A stretch of 64,000 nucleotides of DNA from KACC-23026 sp963829575 (GTDB taxonomy: Bacteria > Bacillota > Bacilli > Bacillales > Sporolactobacillaceae): positions 62,001-126,000 of the forward strand of contig CAWHJF010000021.1 of the NCBI GenBank assembly GCA_963829575.1, given 5' to 3'. Both the position numbers and the translations under genes were made by a program. The notes below the pieces were generated by a model that did not search any database, was not told the origin of the DNA, and saw only the letters and a program-made list of their open reading frames with translations. The first letter of the stretch is position 1; every line of letters begins with the position of its first letter. Below, piece after piece: positions 17,601 through 26,376 of this stretch.

Positions 17601-20045
17601 ATGGGAAAACCTGAAAGATTATTAGATCTCCCGTTAGAAGACGTCATTGGCGATCGCTTCGGGATTTACAGTAAATACATCATTCAAGAGCGTGCCCTTC
17701 CAGATGTCCGCGACGGCTTGAAGCCGGTTCAGAGACGGATTCTCTTTGCGATGCACCAGGAGGGTAACACCCATGAGAAACCATTCCGTAAATCGGCCAA
17801 AACGGTTGGGAATGTCATCGGGAATTACCATCCACATGGTGATTCCTCTGTGTATGAAGCCATGGTTCGGATGAGCCAGGATTGGAAAGTTCGCAATGTT
17901 TTAATTGAGATGCACGGAAATAACGGGAGCTTAGACGGGGACCCGCCGGCTGCAATGCGTTATACAGAAGCGCGGTTGTCTGCAATCGCGTCTGAACTCT
18001 TGCGTGATATAGATAAAAAAACAGTCGATTTTGTCCATAACTTTGACGACACAACGGAAGAACCGATTGTTTTTCCGGCTAAATTCCCAAACCTTTTGGT
18101 GAATGGTTCTACTGGGATTTCAGCAGGTTATGCGACCGATATTCCGTCTCATAATCTCGATGAAGTCATTCAGGCCACCATTTATGCGATGGAGCACCCG
18201 GATGCCACACTCGACGATCTTATGCAATTTGTGAAAGGACCAGATTTTCCTACTGGTGGGATTTTACAAGGTCTAGAAGGCATTAAGAAAGCCTATCAAA
18301 CCGGTAAAGGAAAAGTGGTGTTGCGCGGTAAAGCTGTGATTGAGCAAGTAAAAGGCGGCCGTGAGCAAATTGTAATCTATGAGTTGCCGTATGACGTCAA
18401 CAAAGCCAATCTTGTTAAGAAGATGGAAGAGTTGCGCTTAGACAAAAAAGTCGAAGGTGTAGCAGAAGTCCGCGATGAAACCGACCGTACAGGGCTTCGC
18501 GTGGTCATCGAGTTGAAAAAAGACGGCGATGCAGAAGGGATCTTAAACTATTTTTATAAAAATACCGATCTGCAAATCACGTATAATTTTAATATGGTTG
18601 CAATTTCTAAAAAAACGCCAAAACAACTCGGTTTAAAAGAGATTCTAACCTCATATATCGATCACCAAAAAGAAGTGGTGACGAGACGTTCAGAATTTGA
18701 ATTAAAGAAAGCTCAGGACCGTCGTCATATTGTCGAGGGTTTGATTAAAGCTATTTCAATTTTAGATGAAGTGATCGCGACGATTCGCGCCTCAAAAGAT
18801 AAAAGAGATGCCAAACAAAACTTGATGGATGCGTATCAATTCACGGATCCGCAATCCGAAGCCATCGTCAACCTCCAATTGTATCGTTTAACCAACACCG
18901 ATATCAAAACACTTCAAGAGGAAGCTGACGAACTGGAGAAACAAATCGTAGAGTTAGAGTCGATCCTGGGTTCTGAAAGCAAACTGATAAAAGTGATCAA
19001 AACGGAATTACAAGATGTTCAAAAACGATTTAGTACACCGCGACGGACCGTAATTGAAGCGGAAATCGAAGAAATTAAAATTGACCTTGAAGTCGTTGTG
19101 GCTTCTGAAGATGTCCAACTCGCTTTAACCAAACATGGCTACATTAAGCGTTCCAGCCTTCGTTCGTATTCCGCTTCAAATGGTGAAGATTCCCCGATGA
19201 AGGAAGGTGACCGTGTCCTCTTCCAACAAGAAGTGAACACTACGGATACCTTGCTTGTGTTTACAGATAAAGGGAACTATCTGTATCTTCCCATTCATGA
19301 AATTCCAGATAAGCGCTGGAAGGAAATGGGTGAACATGTGGCTCAACTGATTCCGATCGATTCGGATGAAAACTTAGTTCAGGCGATCCCGATCAAAGAT
19401 TTCCAGGCAGCTGGTTATTTAACGTTCGTGACGAAACAAGGACAGGTCAAACGTACGGAACTTGCTCATTACAAAGCACAGCGACACTCCAAACCGTTAA
19501 TGGCGCTCAAGTTGAAAAAAGACGATACGTTGATTGATGTGCATTTGACAGATGGAACCGCTAATTTAGTCCTTGCAACACGAAATGGTTATGGTCTCTG
19601 GTTTGAAGAAGAAGAAGTTAGTCTTGTGGGACAACGCGCGGCGGGTGTGAAGGGGATAAATTTGAAGGACGATGATGAAGTAGTGGGCGGAAAAGCGTTC
19701 CCAGTTGGTCAAAATCCAGATCTATTTATCGTGACCCATCGCGGGGCTGTGAAGAAAATGTCTGTATACAATGCTTTAGAAAAATCAAGTCGAGCAAGAC
19801 GCGGTTTGGTCATGTTGCGTGAATTAAAATCGAACCCACATCGCATCGTGGGAATCGAACTTGTGGACAACCAAGATGTTATGGCTTTGCGAACCGAAAA
19901 CGGTCGTGAAGTCGAAATCGAAATGTCCACCATGCGCCATGCCGACCGCTATAACAACGGCTCATTTATGTTTGATGAAGAAGCCGACGGCCCAGTCATT
20001 GAACTCTGGAAATTAGAACCCATAGAAAAAGATACATTGTTCTAA
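17601..20045 (+). CDS. parC: DNA topoisomerase IV subunit A
   Basis: An 814-residue type IIA cleavage subunit. The N-terminal catalytic part carries the active tyrosine in AAMRYTEARLS and the quinolone-determining stretch HGDSSVYEAMVRMSQDW, with the sensitive-type Ser and Glu. A coiled-coil and a beta-pinwheel DNA-wrapping domain follow (for example KQGQVKRTEL and HRGAVKKMSVYN). It forms the A2B2 enzyme with ParE. GAAGGAG within the end of parE is the likely RBS. Intact, ending at a strong terminator. Confidence 0.96.
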   Translation: MGKPERLLDLPLEDVIGDRFGIYSKYIIQERALPDVRDGLKPVQRRILFAMHQEGNTHEKPFRKSAKTVGNVIGNYHPHGDSSVYEAMVRMSQDWKVRNVLIEMHGNNGSLDGDPPAAMRYTEARLSAIASELLRDIDKKTVDFVHNFDDTTEEPIVFPAKFPNLLVNGSTGISAGYATDIPSHNLDEVIQATIYAMEHPDATLDDLMQFVKGPDFPTGGILQGLEGIKKAYQTGKGKVVLRGKAVIEQVKGGREQIVIYELPYDVNKANLVKKMEELRLDKKVEGVAEVRDETDRTGLRVVIELKKDGDAEGILNYFYKNTDLQITYNFNMVAISKKTPKQLGLKEILTSYIDHQKEVVTRRSEFELKKAQDRRHIVEGLIKAISILDEVIATIRASKDKRDAKQNLMDAYQFTDPQSEAIVNLQLYRLTNTDIKTLQEEADELEKQIVELESILGSESKLIKVIKTELQDVQKRFSTPRRTVIEAEIEEIKIDLEVVVASEDVQLALTKHGYIKRSSLRSYSASNGEDSPMKEGDRVLFQQEVNTTDTLLVFTDKGNYLYLPIHEIPDKRWKEMGEHVAQLIPIDSDENLVQAIPIKDFQAAGYLTFVTKQGQVKRTELAHYKAQRHSKPLMALKLKKDDTLIDVHLTDGTANLVLATRNGYGLWFEEEEVSLVGQRAAGVKGINLKDDDEVVGGKAFPVGQNPDLFIVTHRGAVKKMSVYNALEKSSRARRGLVMLRELKSNPHRIVGIELVDNQDVMALRTENGREVEIEMSTMRHADRYNNGSFMFDEEADGPVIELWKLEPIEKDTLF

Positions 20046-20055
20046 TCTAAAACGA

Positions 20056-20093
20056 ACGCTCCCCTTCAGGTGATGAAAGGGGAGCGTTTTTTA
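20056..20093 (+). terminator. Intrinsic terminator of parE-parC
   Basis: AACGCTCCCCTT (20056-20067) pairs perfectly with AAGGGGAGCGTT (20078-20089), followed by a T-run. Confidence 0.9.
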
Positions 20094-20136
20094 GTGTGTG
20101 TGGGGTATGAGTGTAGAGTTGGTTAGGTGAAAAAAG

Positions 20137-20517
20137 GCTTGCGCACATTGTCGCTTGGTTTTTTCCTCGTTTGTGTGCGTAAGATCAGCTCGCGCACATT
20201 GTCGCTCGATTTTTCACCGGTTTGTGTGCGCAAGATCGGCTCGCGCACATTGTTGCTCGGTTTTTCACCGGTTTGTGTGCGCAAAAGAGGGCTTGCGCAC
20301 ATTGTCGCTTGGTTTTTTCCTCGTTTGTGTGCGCAAGATCGGCTCGCGCACATTGTTGCTCGGTTTTTCACCGGTTTGTGTGCGCAAGAGAGAGCTTGCG
20401 CACATTGTCGCTTGGTTTTTTCCTCGTTTGTGTGCGCAAGATCGGCTCGCGCACATTGTTGCTCAGTTTTTCACCGGTTTGTGTGCGCAAGAGACGGCTC
20501 GCGCACACAAACTTCTA
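20137..20517. repeat. Array 1: seven 51-52 bp palindromic repeats plus a partial eighth
   Basis: GCGCAC starts at 20141, 20192, 20243, 20295, 20346, 20398, 20449 and 20501 (spacings 51 or 52). Each unit has a left arm ending GCGCACA, a 25-29 base T-rich middle and a right arm TTTGTGTGCGCAAG, so each can fold as a hairpin with an 8-bp stem. Two subtypes alternate: one with CGCTTGGTTTTTTCCTCG and one with GCTCGGTTTTTCACCGG. The array fills the gap between the convergent parC and flavin-type oxidase genes; its partial last unit touches the latter's stop codon. Confidence 0.92.
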
Positions 20518-20976
20518 ATCCTGATGTTGTTTCCATTCTTCTTCTAAAGCTTCTTCAATTTCAGCATCTATTTTGCATGCCAGTTCTGGATCGTATGTTT
20601 TGCGGTAGGTTGGAATCTGAACGATTTCCCCACCATAGAACATTACATTTTGTATGGATTCCACTTTAAGTTCGAGGATGCGGAATTTCATCGTCCCTTT
20701 TTTCAACTCAGACAAGGTGACGGGTCCTTTGATCATTAAATAGTTGGTTTGATCCATCCAGCCAAGCGTAACCGGAGATTGTTTTTCTATATTGGCTAAA
20801 CATTCGGATTGATGGCCGACTGCAATTCGAATCGTTTGTGTGGACGGATTTGCTCGAACCCAAGATACCGCATTTATTTGTGTATCTAGCGTTTCAGGGT
20901 TAACCGTGAACACACTTAGAAGAGGGGTTTGGTTCAATCGCTCGGTCATGTCGATTGTCAAAAGTTGTGTCGTCAT
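20515..20976 (-). CDS. Pyridoxamine 5'-phosphate oxidase-like split-barrel protein
   Basis: A 153-residue protein with split beta-barrel features (NAVSWVRANPSTQTIRIAVG, then SPVTLGWMDQTNYLMIKGPV) and an acidic C-terminal helix (EIEEALEEEW). Such proteins bind FMN, F420 or haem; cofactor and reaction here are unknown. RBS GAAAGGAAG lies upstream of the ATG at 20976. Its stop lies at the edge of array 1. Confidence 0.65.
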   Translation of the reverse strand: MTTQLLTIDMTERLNQTPLLSVFTVNPETLDTQINAVSWVRANPSTQTIRIAVGHQSECLANIEKQSPVTLGWMDQTNYLMIKGPVTLSELKKGTMKFRILELKVESIQNVMFYGGEIVQIPTYRKTYDPELACKIDAEIEEALEEEWKQHQD

Positions 20977-21250
20977 ATGGGAAGGTCTTCCTTTCGATGA
21001 TCGTAATGGTTAAGATTCTTTATTAGGATAAACGGGTTTCAAACGGATTGCAAAAAAAGTGAACTAGGGTAAGGATTTGCAACACATTCAACTTTCCCCC
21101 GATTTGTATGATAAACTTTTCTTCCTTTAGTGAAGAATGGATCGACTAATTATTGGGAATGGTTAAGAATTAGCGCCTTATTTTTTCAAGCAAAAACGTA
21201 ATGTTGCCCTCTAAATTTTTTATAATTCGAAAGGAGAAACATGACACCAT

Positions 21251-21985
21251 ATGGAAACGATCGCCATTTTAGCCGATATTCATGGGAATTCTCCTGCGTT
21301 GCGAGCGGTACTTAAGGAAATCGATGAACGAGGAGATGTTTCTCAGATTTATTGCTCAGGGGATTTAATTGGGATTGGTCCGGACACGAATGAAGTGTTG
21401 GACATTGTGTCTTCTCGTACTGATTTTCAATCGGTTTCTGGCAACCATGATGAAGCGGTATTGGCTTTAATTGTGGGAGAACCCTATCCGAAAAGTCACG
21501 AAAAAGCATTGAAACACCATCAGTGGATTGGTGAGCGGTTAGATGCGCAGTTTGTCCCTTTTCTGAAAAATCTATCCAGACAATTGACCACCACATTCGG
21601 TTCTCATCAAGCACTCATTACTCATTATCATTACCACGATTTGTCTTTACCCATAAGCCAAGATCCGTTTTCTCCCATTGTGGATCCGGAATTAAAAGCG
21701 ATCGAGACCATGTTCAAAGATTGCGAAGAAACCTTTATTACGTTTGGTCACCATCATCCTGTTCATTATTTTCACACGTTGGATAACTGGTGGCTCAATC
21801 CTGGTTCACTTGGATGCCATGTAAAAGCGGAGGCTCGCTATGCGCTGATTCACATTACAAACGAAGGGATTATTGTGAACGTGCATGCTGTTCCTTACGA
21901 TCGAGGCAAATGGCTGGCTCAATATGAAAAAAAGAAAGTCCCAGATCGTGACTATATTTTAAAAGTCTTTCATGGACAAAAATAG
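21251..21985 (+). CDS. Calcineurin-like metallophosphoesterase
   Basis: A 244-residue protein with all dinuclear metal motifs: ADIHGN (DxH), CSGDLIG (GD), SGNHDE (GNHD), LITHYHYHD and FGHHHPVHYF (GHxH). It resembles the YfcE/MJ0936-like phosphodiesterase group. Substrate cannot be read from the sequence. The ATG at 21251 follows AAAGGAG at a slightly long spacing. A terminator hairpin follows at about 22036. Confidence 0.9.
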   Translation: METIAILADIHGNSPALRAVLKEIDERGDVSQIYCSGDLIGIGPDTNEVLDIVSSRTDFQSVSGNHDEAVLALIVGEPYPKSHEKALKHHQWIGERLDAQFVPFLKNLSRQLTTTFGSHQALITHYHYHDLSLPISQDPFSPIVDPELKAIETMFKDCEETFITFGHHHPVHYFHTLDNWWLNPGSLGCHVKAEARYALIHITNEGIIVNVHAVPYDRGKWLAQYEKKKVPDRDYILKVFHGQK

Positions 21986-22035
21986 ATAACCTGAAATTCG
22001 CTATGGAAGAAAGGGATTGCAAGACCGCATTAAAA

Positions 22036-22066
22036 AAAGACGGAGCCTTTGCTCCGCCTTTTTTAC
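22036..22066. terminator. Terminator between the phosphoesterase and the YjcZ genes
   Basis: CGGAGC CTTT GCTCCG with flanking A-run and T-run, suited to both directions between the convergent transcripts. Confidence 0.75.
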
Positions 22067-22078
22067 TTAAATGACCAA

Positions 22079-22174
22079 TTACCAAACGTAAGAAGTACCA
22101 ACGATGATCAAAAGAATGAACAACACGACGATCAAAGCAAAACCGCCACCGCCGAAACCAGCACCGTATGCCAT
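22079..22174 (-). CDS. YjcZ-family tiny spore membrane protein, copy 1
   Basis: A 31-residue peptide: MAYGAGFGGGGFALIV, then VLFILLIIVGTSYVW. It has a Gly-rich N-terminus and one hydrophobic helix ending in the conserved GTSYVW. The family (YjcZ/tiny_TM_bacill) is sporulation-associated in Bacillus and lies in the spore coat or membrane; molecular function is unknown. RBS GGAGGTG is nine bases upstream. It is the last of three tandem copies on this strand. Confidence 0.85.
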   Translation of the reverse strand: MAYGAGFGGGGFALIVVLFILLIIVGTSYVW

Positions 22175-22236
22175 GAAGTAACACCTCCGAAAATGTTTAT
22201 TAAACGTTTTTTAACCTAAATTTATTCGTCAAGGGA

Positions 22237-22335
22237 TTACCAAACGTAAGAGGTACCCACGATTATTAATAAGATGAACAACACGACGATTAAAGCGAAA
22301 CCGCCGCCAGTACCACAACCAGCACCGTATGCCAT
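22237..22335 (-). CDS. YjcZ-family tiny spore membrane protein, copy 2
   Basis: A 32-residue peptide, MAYGAGCGTGGGFALIV followed by the same hydrophobic helix and GTSYVW end. An ATG one codon upstream is possible, but GGAGG spacing favours this start, as in the neighbouring copies. The cysteine at residue 7 is shared with copy 3 and absent from copy 1. Confidence 0.85.
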   Translation of the reverse strand: MAYGAGCGTGGGFALIVVLFILLIIVGTSYVW

Positions 22336-22380
22336 CATTTAACACCTCCAAGTGTGTAATAGGTTAGTTTAAGGGACAGA

Positions 22381-22479
22381 TTACCAAACGTAAGAAGTCC
22401 CTACGATAATTAAGAGAATGAACAATACGACGATCAAAGCAAAACCGCCACCAGCACCACAACCAGCACCGTATGCCAT
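22381..22479 (-). CDS. YjcZ-family tiny spore membrane protein, copy 3
   Basis: A 32-residue peptide, MAYGAGCGAGGGFALIV followed by the shared helix and GTSYVW. GGAGGTG lies about ten bases upstream. The three coding sequences are close to identical outside the Gly-rich turn, consistent with recent tandem duplication. The promoter for the group is expected at 22490-22560. Confidence 0.85.
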   Translation of the reverse strand: MAYGAGCGAGGGFALIVVLFILLIIVGTSYVW

Positions 22480-22499
22480 TGCTTCAACACCTCCTGGAG

Positions 22500-22829
22500 A
22501 TTTCGTGATTTAAAACGCAGTTGTCTTTATCGCGTTTAATATACTTTATGTAAAGGCGGGCTTTTTGGTATGGGCGAATGTCTTGGTGGCAACGTTTTGG
22601 GCAGATTGCCGAAAAAACGCTTCATAGCGGGAAAAACACGAACTGAGGAACTCGCAAAATTTTATAAGGTATAATCAGAATGTTCAATTGCACGCATTGA
22701 ACGTCCCATTGCACACTGGCTCGTTTAATTGCTCTCTTAGTGTGCATTGAACGCGCCATTGCAGGATTCAAACGGACATTATGGTAAAATAAGGGTTGAG
22801 CCTATATCGAAATATTAGGGGAGGTTGGG
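22500..22829. other. Gap with short direct repeats before the HAD gene
   Basis: GCATTGAACG followed four bases later by CATTGCA occurs twice (about 22694-22712 and 22744-22762), with further ATTGCAC-like pieces between. No gene is seen. The HAD gene's promoter probably lies at 22760-22810. Confidence 0.45.
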
Positions 22830-23507
22830 ATGAGGGAATACAAAGTTTTATTATTTGATTTGGATGGCACGCTCTCGGATCCCAAAGTCGGGATAACGAA
22901 ATCCGTCCAGTATGCTTTGAAAAAAATGAACATCATCCACCACGATTTAGATCAATTGGAGTGTTTCATTGGACCGCCTTTAACACAATCTTTTTCTGAC
23001 TTTTACCATTTTAATGAAGCACAAAGTGAGCAAGCAATTAACTATTATCGCGAGCGTTTTACAAAAAAAGGCATGTTTGAAAACATTCTCTACGATCAAA
23101 TCCCAGAGCTTTTGAAACATTTAAAGGAGCAAGGATTCACGTTGATCGTTGCAACTTCAAAACCAACTGTTTTTGCGGAACATATTCTCAAATTTTTTAA
23201 ATTGGATCCTTTTTTCGACTCTATTGTTGGCAGTCATTTAGATGGGACCCGCTCTTTGAAAGGCGACATTATTCAATACATACTCTCAACCTATTATTCT
23301 TATAAAAAAAGCGATTTTGTTATGATAGGCGACCGTAAGCATGATGTCATCGGTGCCCATCAAACAGGAATTGATTCCATTGGTGTGGGCTATGGCTATG
23401 GAACTCTGGAAGAACTTCAAGCAGCTCAACCCAACTCCATCGCTCAAAGTGTAAATGAATTAAAGCAACTTTTACTTAAAAACCACCCCAAATCCCATTT
23501 AGAGTAA
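22830..23507 (+). CDS. HAD-superfamily phosphatase (phosphoglycolate phosphatase-like)
   Basis: A 225-residue HAD hydrolase with LLFDLDGTLSDPKVG (motif I), VATSKP (motif II), a lysine in the DPFFDSIVGSHLDGTRSLKG region (motif III) and MIGDRKHDVIGA (motif IV). The helical cap (PPLTQSFSDFY) is of the Gph/5'-nucleotidase type. It removes phosphate from a small metabolite; substrate unassigned. GGGGAGG precedes the ATG. Confidence 0.9.
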   Translation: MREYKVLLFDLDGTLSDPKVGITKSVQYALKKMNIIHHDLDQLECFIGPPLTQSFSDFYHFNEAQSEQAINYYRERFTKKGMFENILYDQIPELLKHLKEQGFTLIVATSKPTVFAEHILKFFKLDPFFDSIVGSHLDGTRSLKGDIIQYILSTYYSYKKSDFVMIGDRKHDVIGAHQTGIDSIGVGYGYGTLEELQAAQPNSIAQSVNELKQLLLKNHPKSHLE

Positions 23508-23550
23508 TAACAAATCCTAAAATTGAAAACCTCTAACAAGGAGCCCATTC

Positions 23551-24060
23551 ATGCCAACCATTGAGACTAAGCGATTAAACGGTGTTACTTTTACTTTGGA
23601 CATGATCAAAGCCTGCATAAAAGGACCAAGCTTTTTAGCGACTCTTACTGATTTTTCGGTACCGGACGATTACCCTATGGACGATTATAAAGAGAGCCTC
23701 CCTTATAAAGTCAAACGATTTACTGAACACCCCGAGGAAAATGAGTGGGAAGGGCTTATTATTGAACGCGAAACCAACACCTTGATCGGAGATATAGGGT
23801 TTAAAGGTGGACCTGACGAAAACGGTGCGATGGACTTAGGTTACAGCATCTTAACCGACTATCAAAATAAAGGCTATGCCACAGAAATGGTGATCGGAAT
23901 GATCCAATGGGGACTCAATCAGCCAGGCGTTCTTCTCATAACGGCTCGTTGCTCGCGCCAAAATCAACCTTCTATGCGAGTTTTAGAGAAATCTGGGTTT
24001 GTTCGCGTTGGTGAAGAGGACAACGAACTCTATTGGGAAATTCGTCGATGGAATCCGTAG
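23551..24060 (+). CDS. GNAT-family N-acetyltransferase
   Basis: A 169-residue GNAT fold. DLGYSILTDYQNKGYATEM is the beta4 plus acetyl-CoA pyrophosphate loop (Q/R-x-x-G-x-A type), followed by TARCSRQNQPSMRVLEKSGF, typical of RimJ-like acetyltransferases. Substrate unknown. AAGGAG precedes the start; it follows the HAD gene by 43 bp and may be cotranscribed. Confidence 0.88.
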   Translation: MPTIETKRLNGVTFTLDMIKACIKGPSFLATLTDFSVPDDYPMDDYKESLPYKVKRFTEHPEENEWEGLIIERETNTLIGDIGFKGGPDENGAMDLGYSILTDYQNKGYATEMVIGMIQWGLNQPGVLLITARCSRQNQPSMRVLEKSGFVRVGEEDNELYWEIRRWNP

Positions 24061-24185
24061 ATGTGATTTTATAAGAGAGAACTTTTTTGACAACCCATGT
24101 CTGAACGGATGATCGTCAGGTTAATTTTTAGATCGTTTTAGTTTATTTATTTGAGAATTTGAACCGATTTTGGAGGTGGTTAGTC

Positions 24186-24823
24186 ATGATTATGAAATCT
24201 GTGTTTAAGAATCCGATTACATCGGAAGAAGACTTAAGAACACTAATTGGTGAACCAAGTGAGCTCGTTCGAAATAAGGTGGTGACTCGATTGGATCACC
24301 ACTGCATCGACTTTATTTCAAAGTCACCTTTTTTAACGCTCGCAACGTCCGACCACTCTGGTTATTGTGACGTTTCACCACGCGGAGATCAGCCTGGCTT
24401 TGTGGGCGTGTTAGACGATAAACACTTAGTGATTCCGGAACGCCCCGGAAATAAGCGGATCGATTCGATGCGTAATATCCTATCCAATCCAAAAATCGGT
24501 CTTATTTTTTTCATTCCAGGTCTCAGGGAGACCTTACGTATTAATGGATCTGCTTGTTTAATAAAAGATGAGAAGATTCTCAAAAAATTATCCTACAAAG
24601 GAAAACAACCATTAGTCGGAATTGGTATTGAAGTAGAGGAGTGCTTCATTCATTGTGCAAAAGCGCTAATCCGCTCTGGACTTTGGAACCCAGATCGGTG
24701 GGAAGACCAGAGAATCTTCCTAAGCCATCTGAAATTTTGTTAGATCATGCGAAACTTCCAAACATGGATCAAGCACAGATCCAACAACGGCTTGATGACA
24801 GCTATTCGAAACGACTTTATTAA
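24186..24823 (+). pseudogene. Pyridoxamine 5'-phosphate oxidase-family protein (MSMEG_1061-like), one frameshift
   Basis: The main frame gives a split-barrel flavoprotein-like sequence (SPFLTLATSDHSGYCDVSPR, PGNKRIDSMRNIL, LRINGSACL, HCAKALIRSGLW). At about 24712 the frame is lost. Adding one A in AGAATC restores NLPKPSEILLDHAKLPNM and the stop at 24821-24823. ATG at 24186 follows GGAGGTGG; an upstream TTG at 24159 is unlikely. Cofactor (FMN or F420) and substrate are unknown. Confidence 0.75.
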
Positions 24824-24875
24824 GCGAGCCCTTCTTTAAAACGATCGGATAGAGGGGCTTAATTACGAAGAAGGC

Positions 24876-25217
24876 TTGAACCGATTGTCCCGCTATATTT
24901 TTCATAATCTAGTTGAAATCGGAAAAAGTATGACTGAATTGCGAAAAAGAGAGCGTAGAATCGACCCGGAAAAGCAGAAAGCGGCTAACGCTGCCTTAGA
25001 AGGGTTTGATTTTAGAGAAGATCTCAATAAAATTGAAGCCGAAACACTTGTGATCAGCGGCACATACGATGGGTTGAATCCGCCAGAAAAAGGTAAAGAA
25101 GTAGCGGAACTCATTCCCAATGCCACTTATATTGAATTTGAGGAATCCGGGCATAGTCCAAATGTTGAAGAGAAAGATCGGTTTATTCAAACGGTCGGAG
25201 ACTTCCTCAGAAGCTGA
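24876..25217 (+). pseudogene. Alpha/beta hydrolase, C-terminal fragment
   Basis: The visible 113 residues hold only the end of an alpha/beta hydrolase: part of the cap, then AETLVISGTYDGLNPP (catalytic Asp) and FEESGHSPNVEE (catalytic His). The nucleophile elbow and the first 150 or so residues are missing, and nothing upstream in other frames supplies them. It is probably a deletion remnant. Confidence 0.7.
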
Positions 25218-25307
25218 TCCATTTCTCACATTTATCCGCTACTCCGAATAGTGACAACCCTTTTTTTATATAATGTAGGGTTTTGTGTTATAAAAGGGGG
25301 GAGAGAC

Positions 25308-25751
25308 ATGAACGAGATTGTGATGAAACGAATTGCGTTTTGGGGACGTTTTATTGGCATTGTGACGATGATTTTAGGTGTTCTTTCGGCACTTGGTGGT
25401 TTGTTTGCTTTTGTGATCGGTGCGATTCCAGGTGTTATTAGTGTGATTACCGGCTATTTTCTGTACAAAAGCGGTAGTGAAGCAGCCATGCACCTACAGA
25501 GTTCAGACAAAGATCGAATAGATGACGTGTTAGAATTCTATTCTAAATATCTCTTAATCCAAGGTATTCTTCTAATTATTGCCATTGTCATGATCATTAT
25601 TGGTGTTTTGTTCATGGGAACTTTTGTGATCATGGGTGCCCATCAACATCATGCCATTGCGTTGAGTTCATCAAATAAAATGATCAAGAGTTTGACGCAT
25701 TCTTCTATTTTTCTCCTAGAAGGATGCGTTTTTATTTGGTTTGGCAAATGA
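25308..25751 (+). CDS. Small membrane protein (DUF5362-like)
   Basis: Starting at ATG 25308 (RBS GGGGGAG) it has three hydrophobic segments (IGIVTMILGVLSALGGLFA; IPGVISVITGYFL; LIIAIVMIIIGVLFMG) with a cytoplasmic-looking charged loop (SSDKDRIDDVLEFYSKY), as in DUF5362 proteins. The last 25 residues are translated through a strong terminator hairpin (25695-25729), so the true stop has probably been lost by a base change or indel; a TAA in another frame lies at about 25676. Confidence 0.65.
   Translation: MNEIVMKRIAFWGRFIGIVTMILGVLSALGGLFAFVIGAIPGVISVITGYFLYKSGSEAAMHLQSSDKDRIDDVLEFYSKYLLIQGILLIIAIVMIIIGVLFMGTFVIMGAHQHHAIALSSSNKMIKSLTHSSIFLLEGCVFIWFGK
25695..25736 (+). terminator. Intrinsic terminator inside the end of the DUF5362-like reading frame
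   Basis: ACGCATTCTTCT (25695-25706) pairs with AGAAGGATGCGT (25718-25729), one G-U pair, followed by TTTTTA. Confidence 0.8.
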
Positions 25752-25826
25752 GCATTGAATTCCCTCGAGGTTATGTGTAAAATCAGAATAACGAACATAC
25801 GTTTTGGTTAAAGGGGAGAAAAAGCG

Positions 25827-26345
25827 ATGTCGCAAAAAGCACTTTTAGTTATTGATGTTCAACGCGGAATGTTTCAAGATGGCCAAGAGGTTTTTAACGA
25901 CGGACCACTCATCACTACAATTAAAGCATTGATCGACAAAGCGCGGACTGCCTTAGTACCCATTTTTTTCATTCAACATAATGAAGAAGATGGGCCATTG
26001 AAACTGGGTACAGAAGACTGGAAGATTCACCCAGCTCTCGAGCCACATGAGATGGATGGACGCATCCACAAAACAACGCCTGACTCTTTTTTCAATACAT
26101 CACTTGAAATAGAGTTGCAAGAATTAGGGATTGACCATTTAATTCTCACGGGCATTCAAACCGAAATCTGTGTGGATACAACCTGTCGGCGCGCTTTCAG
26201 CAAGGGCTACGCAGTCACCCTTGTGACAGATGCGCATAGCACATGGCCTTCTTCAAATCTAACGGCCCAACAGATTATCGCGCATCACAATAACGCCTTG
26301 CGTTGGTTTGCCCATACAGAACAAAGCGAAGCGATTCAGTTTTAA
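25827..26345 (+). CDS. Isochorismatase-family cysteine hydrolase
   Basis: A 172-residue protein with LLVIDVQRGMF (catalytic Asp), HKTTPDSFFNT (catalytic Lys) and LTGIQTEICVDTTCR (cis-peptide and nucleophilic Cys). The family includes nicotinamidases and other amide hydrolases; no metal-site signature of a nicotinamidase is obvious, so substrate is open. AAAGGGGAG precedes the ATG. Confidence 0.9.
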   Translation: MSQKALLVIDVQRGMFQDGQEVFNDGPLITTIKALIDKARTALVPIFFIQHNEEDGPLKLGTEDWKIHPALEPHEMDGRIHKTTPDSFFNTSLEIELQELGIDHLILTGIQTEICVDTTCRRAFSKGYAVTLVTDAHSTWPSSNLTAQQIIAHHNNALRWFAHTEQSEAIQF

Positions 26346-26376
26346 AAATCGCCACCAAAGGACGGTGCCTTCATAT

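Noticed and set aside
20127..20669. Long ORFs on both strands over array 1 encoding a repeated CAQ.RLAHIVA-like peptide
   Set aside because: They arise because the repeat lacks stops in several frames. The 51-52 bp step changes frame from unit to unit, there is no RBS, and the reverse strand is equally open.
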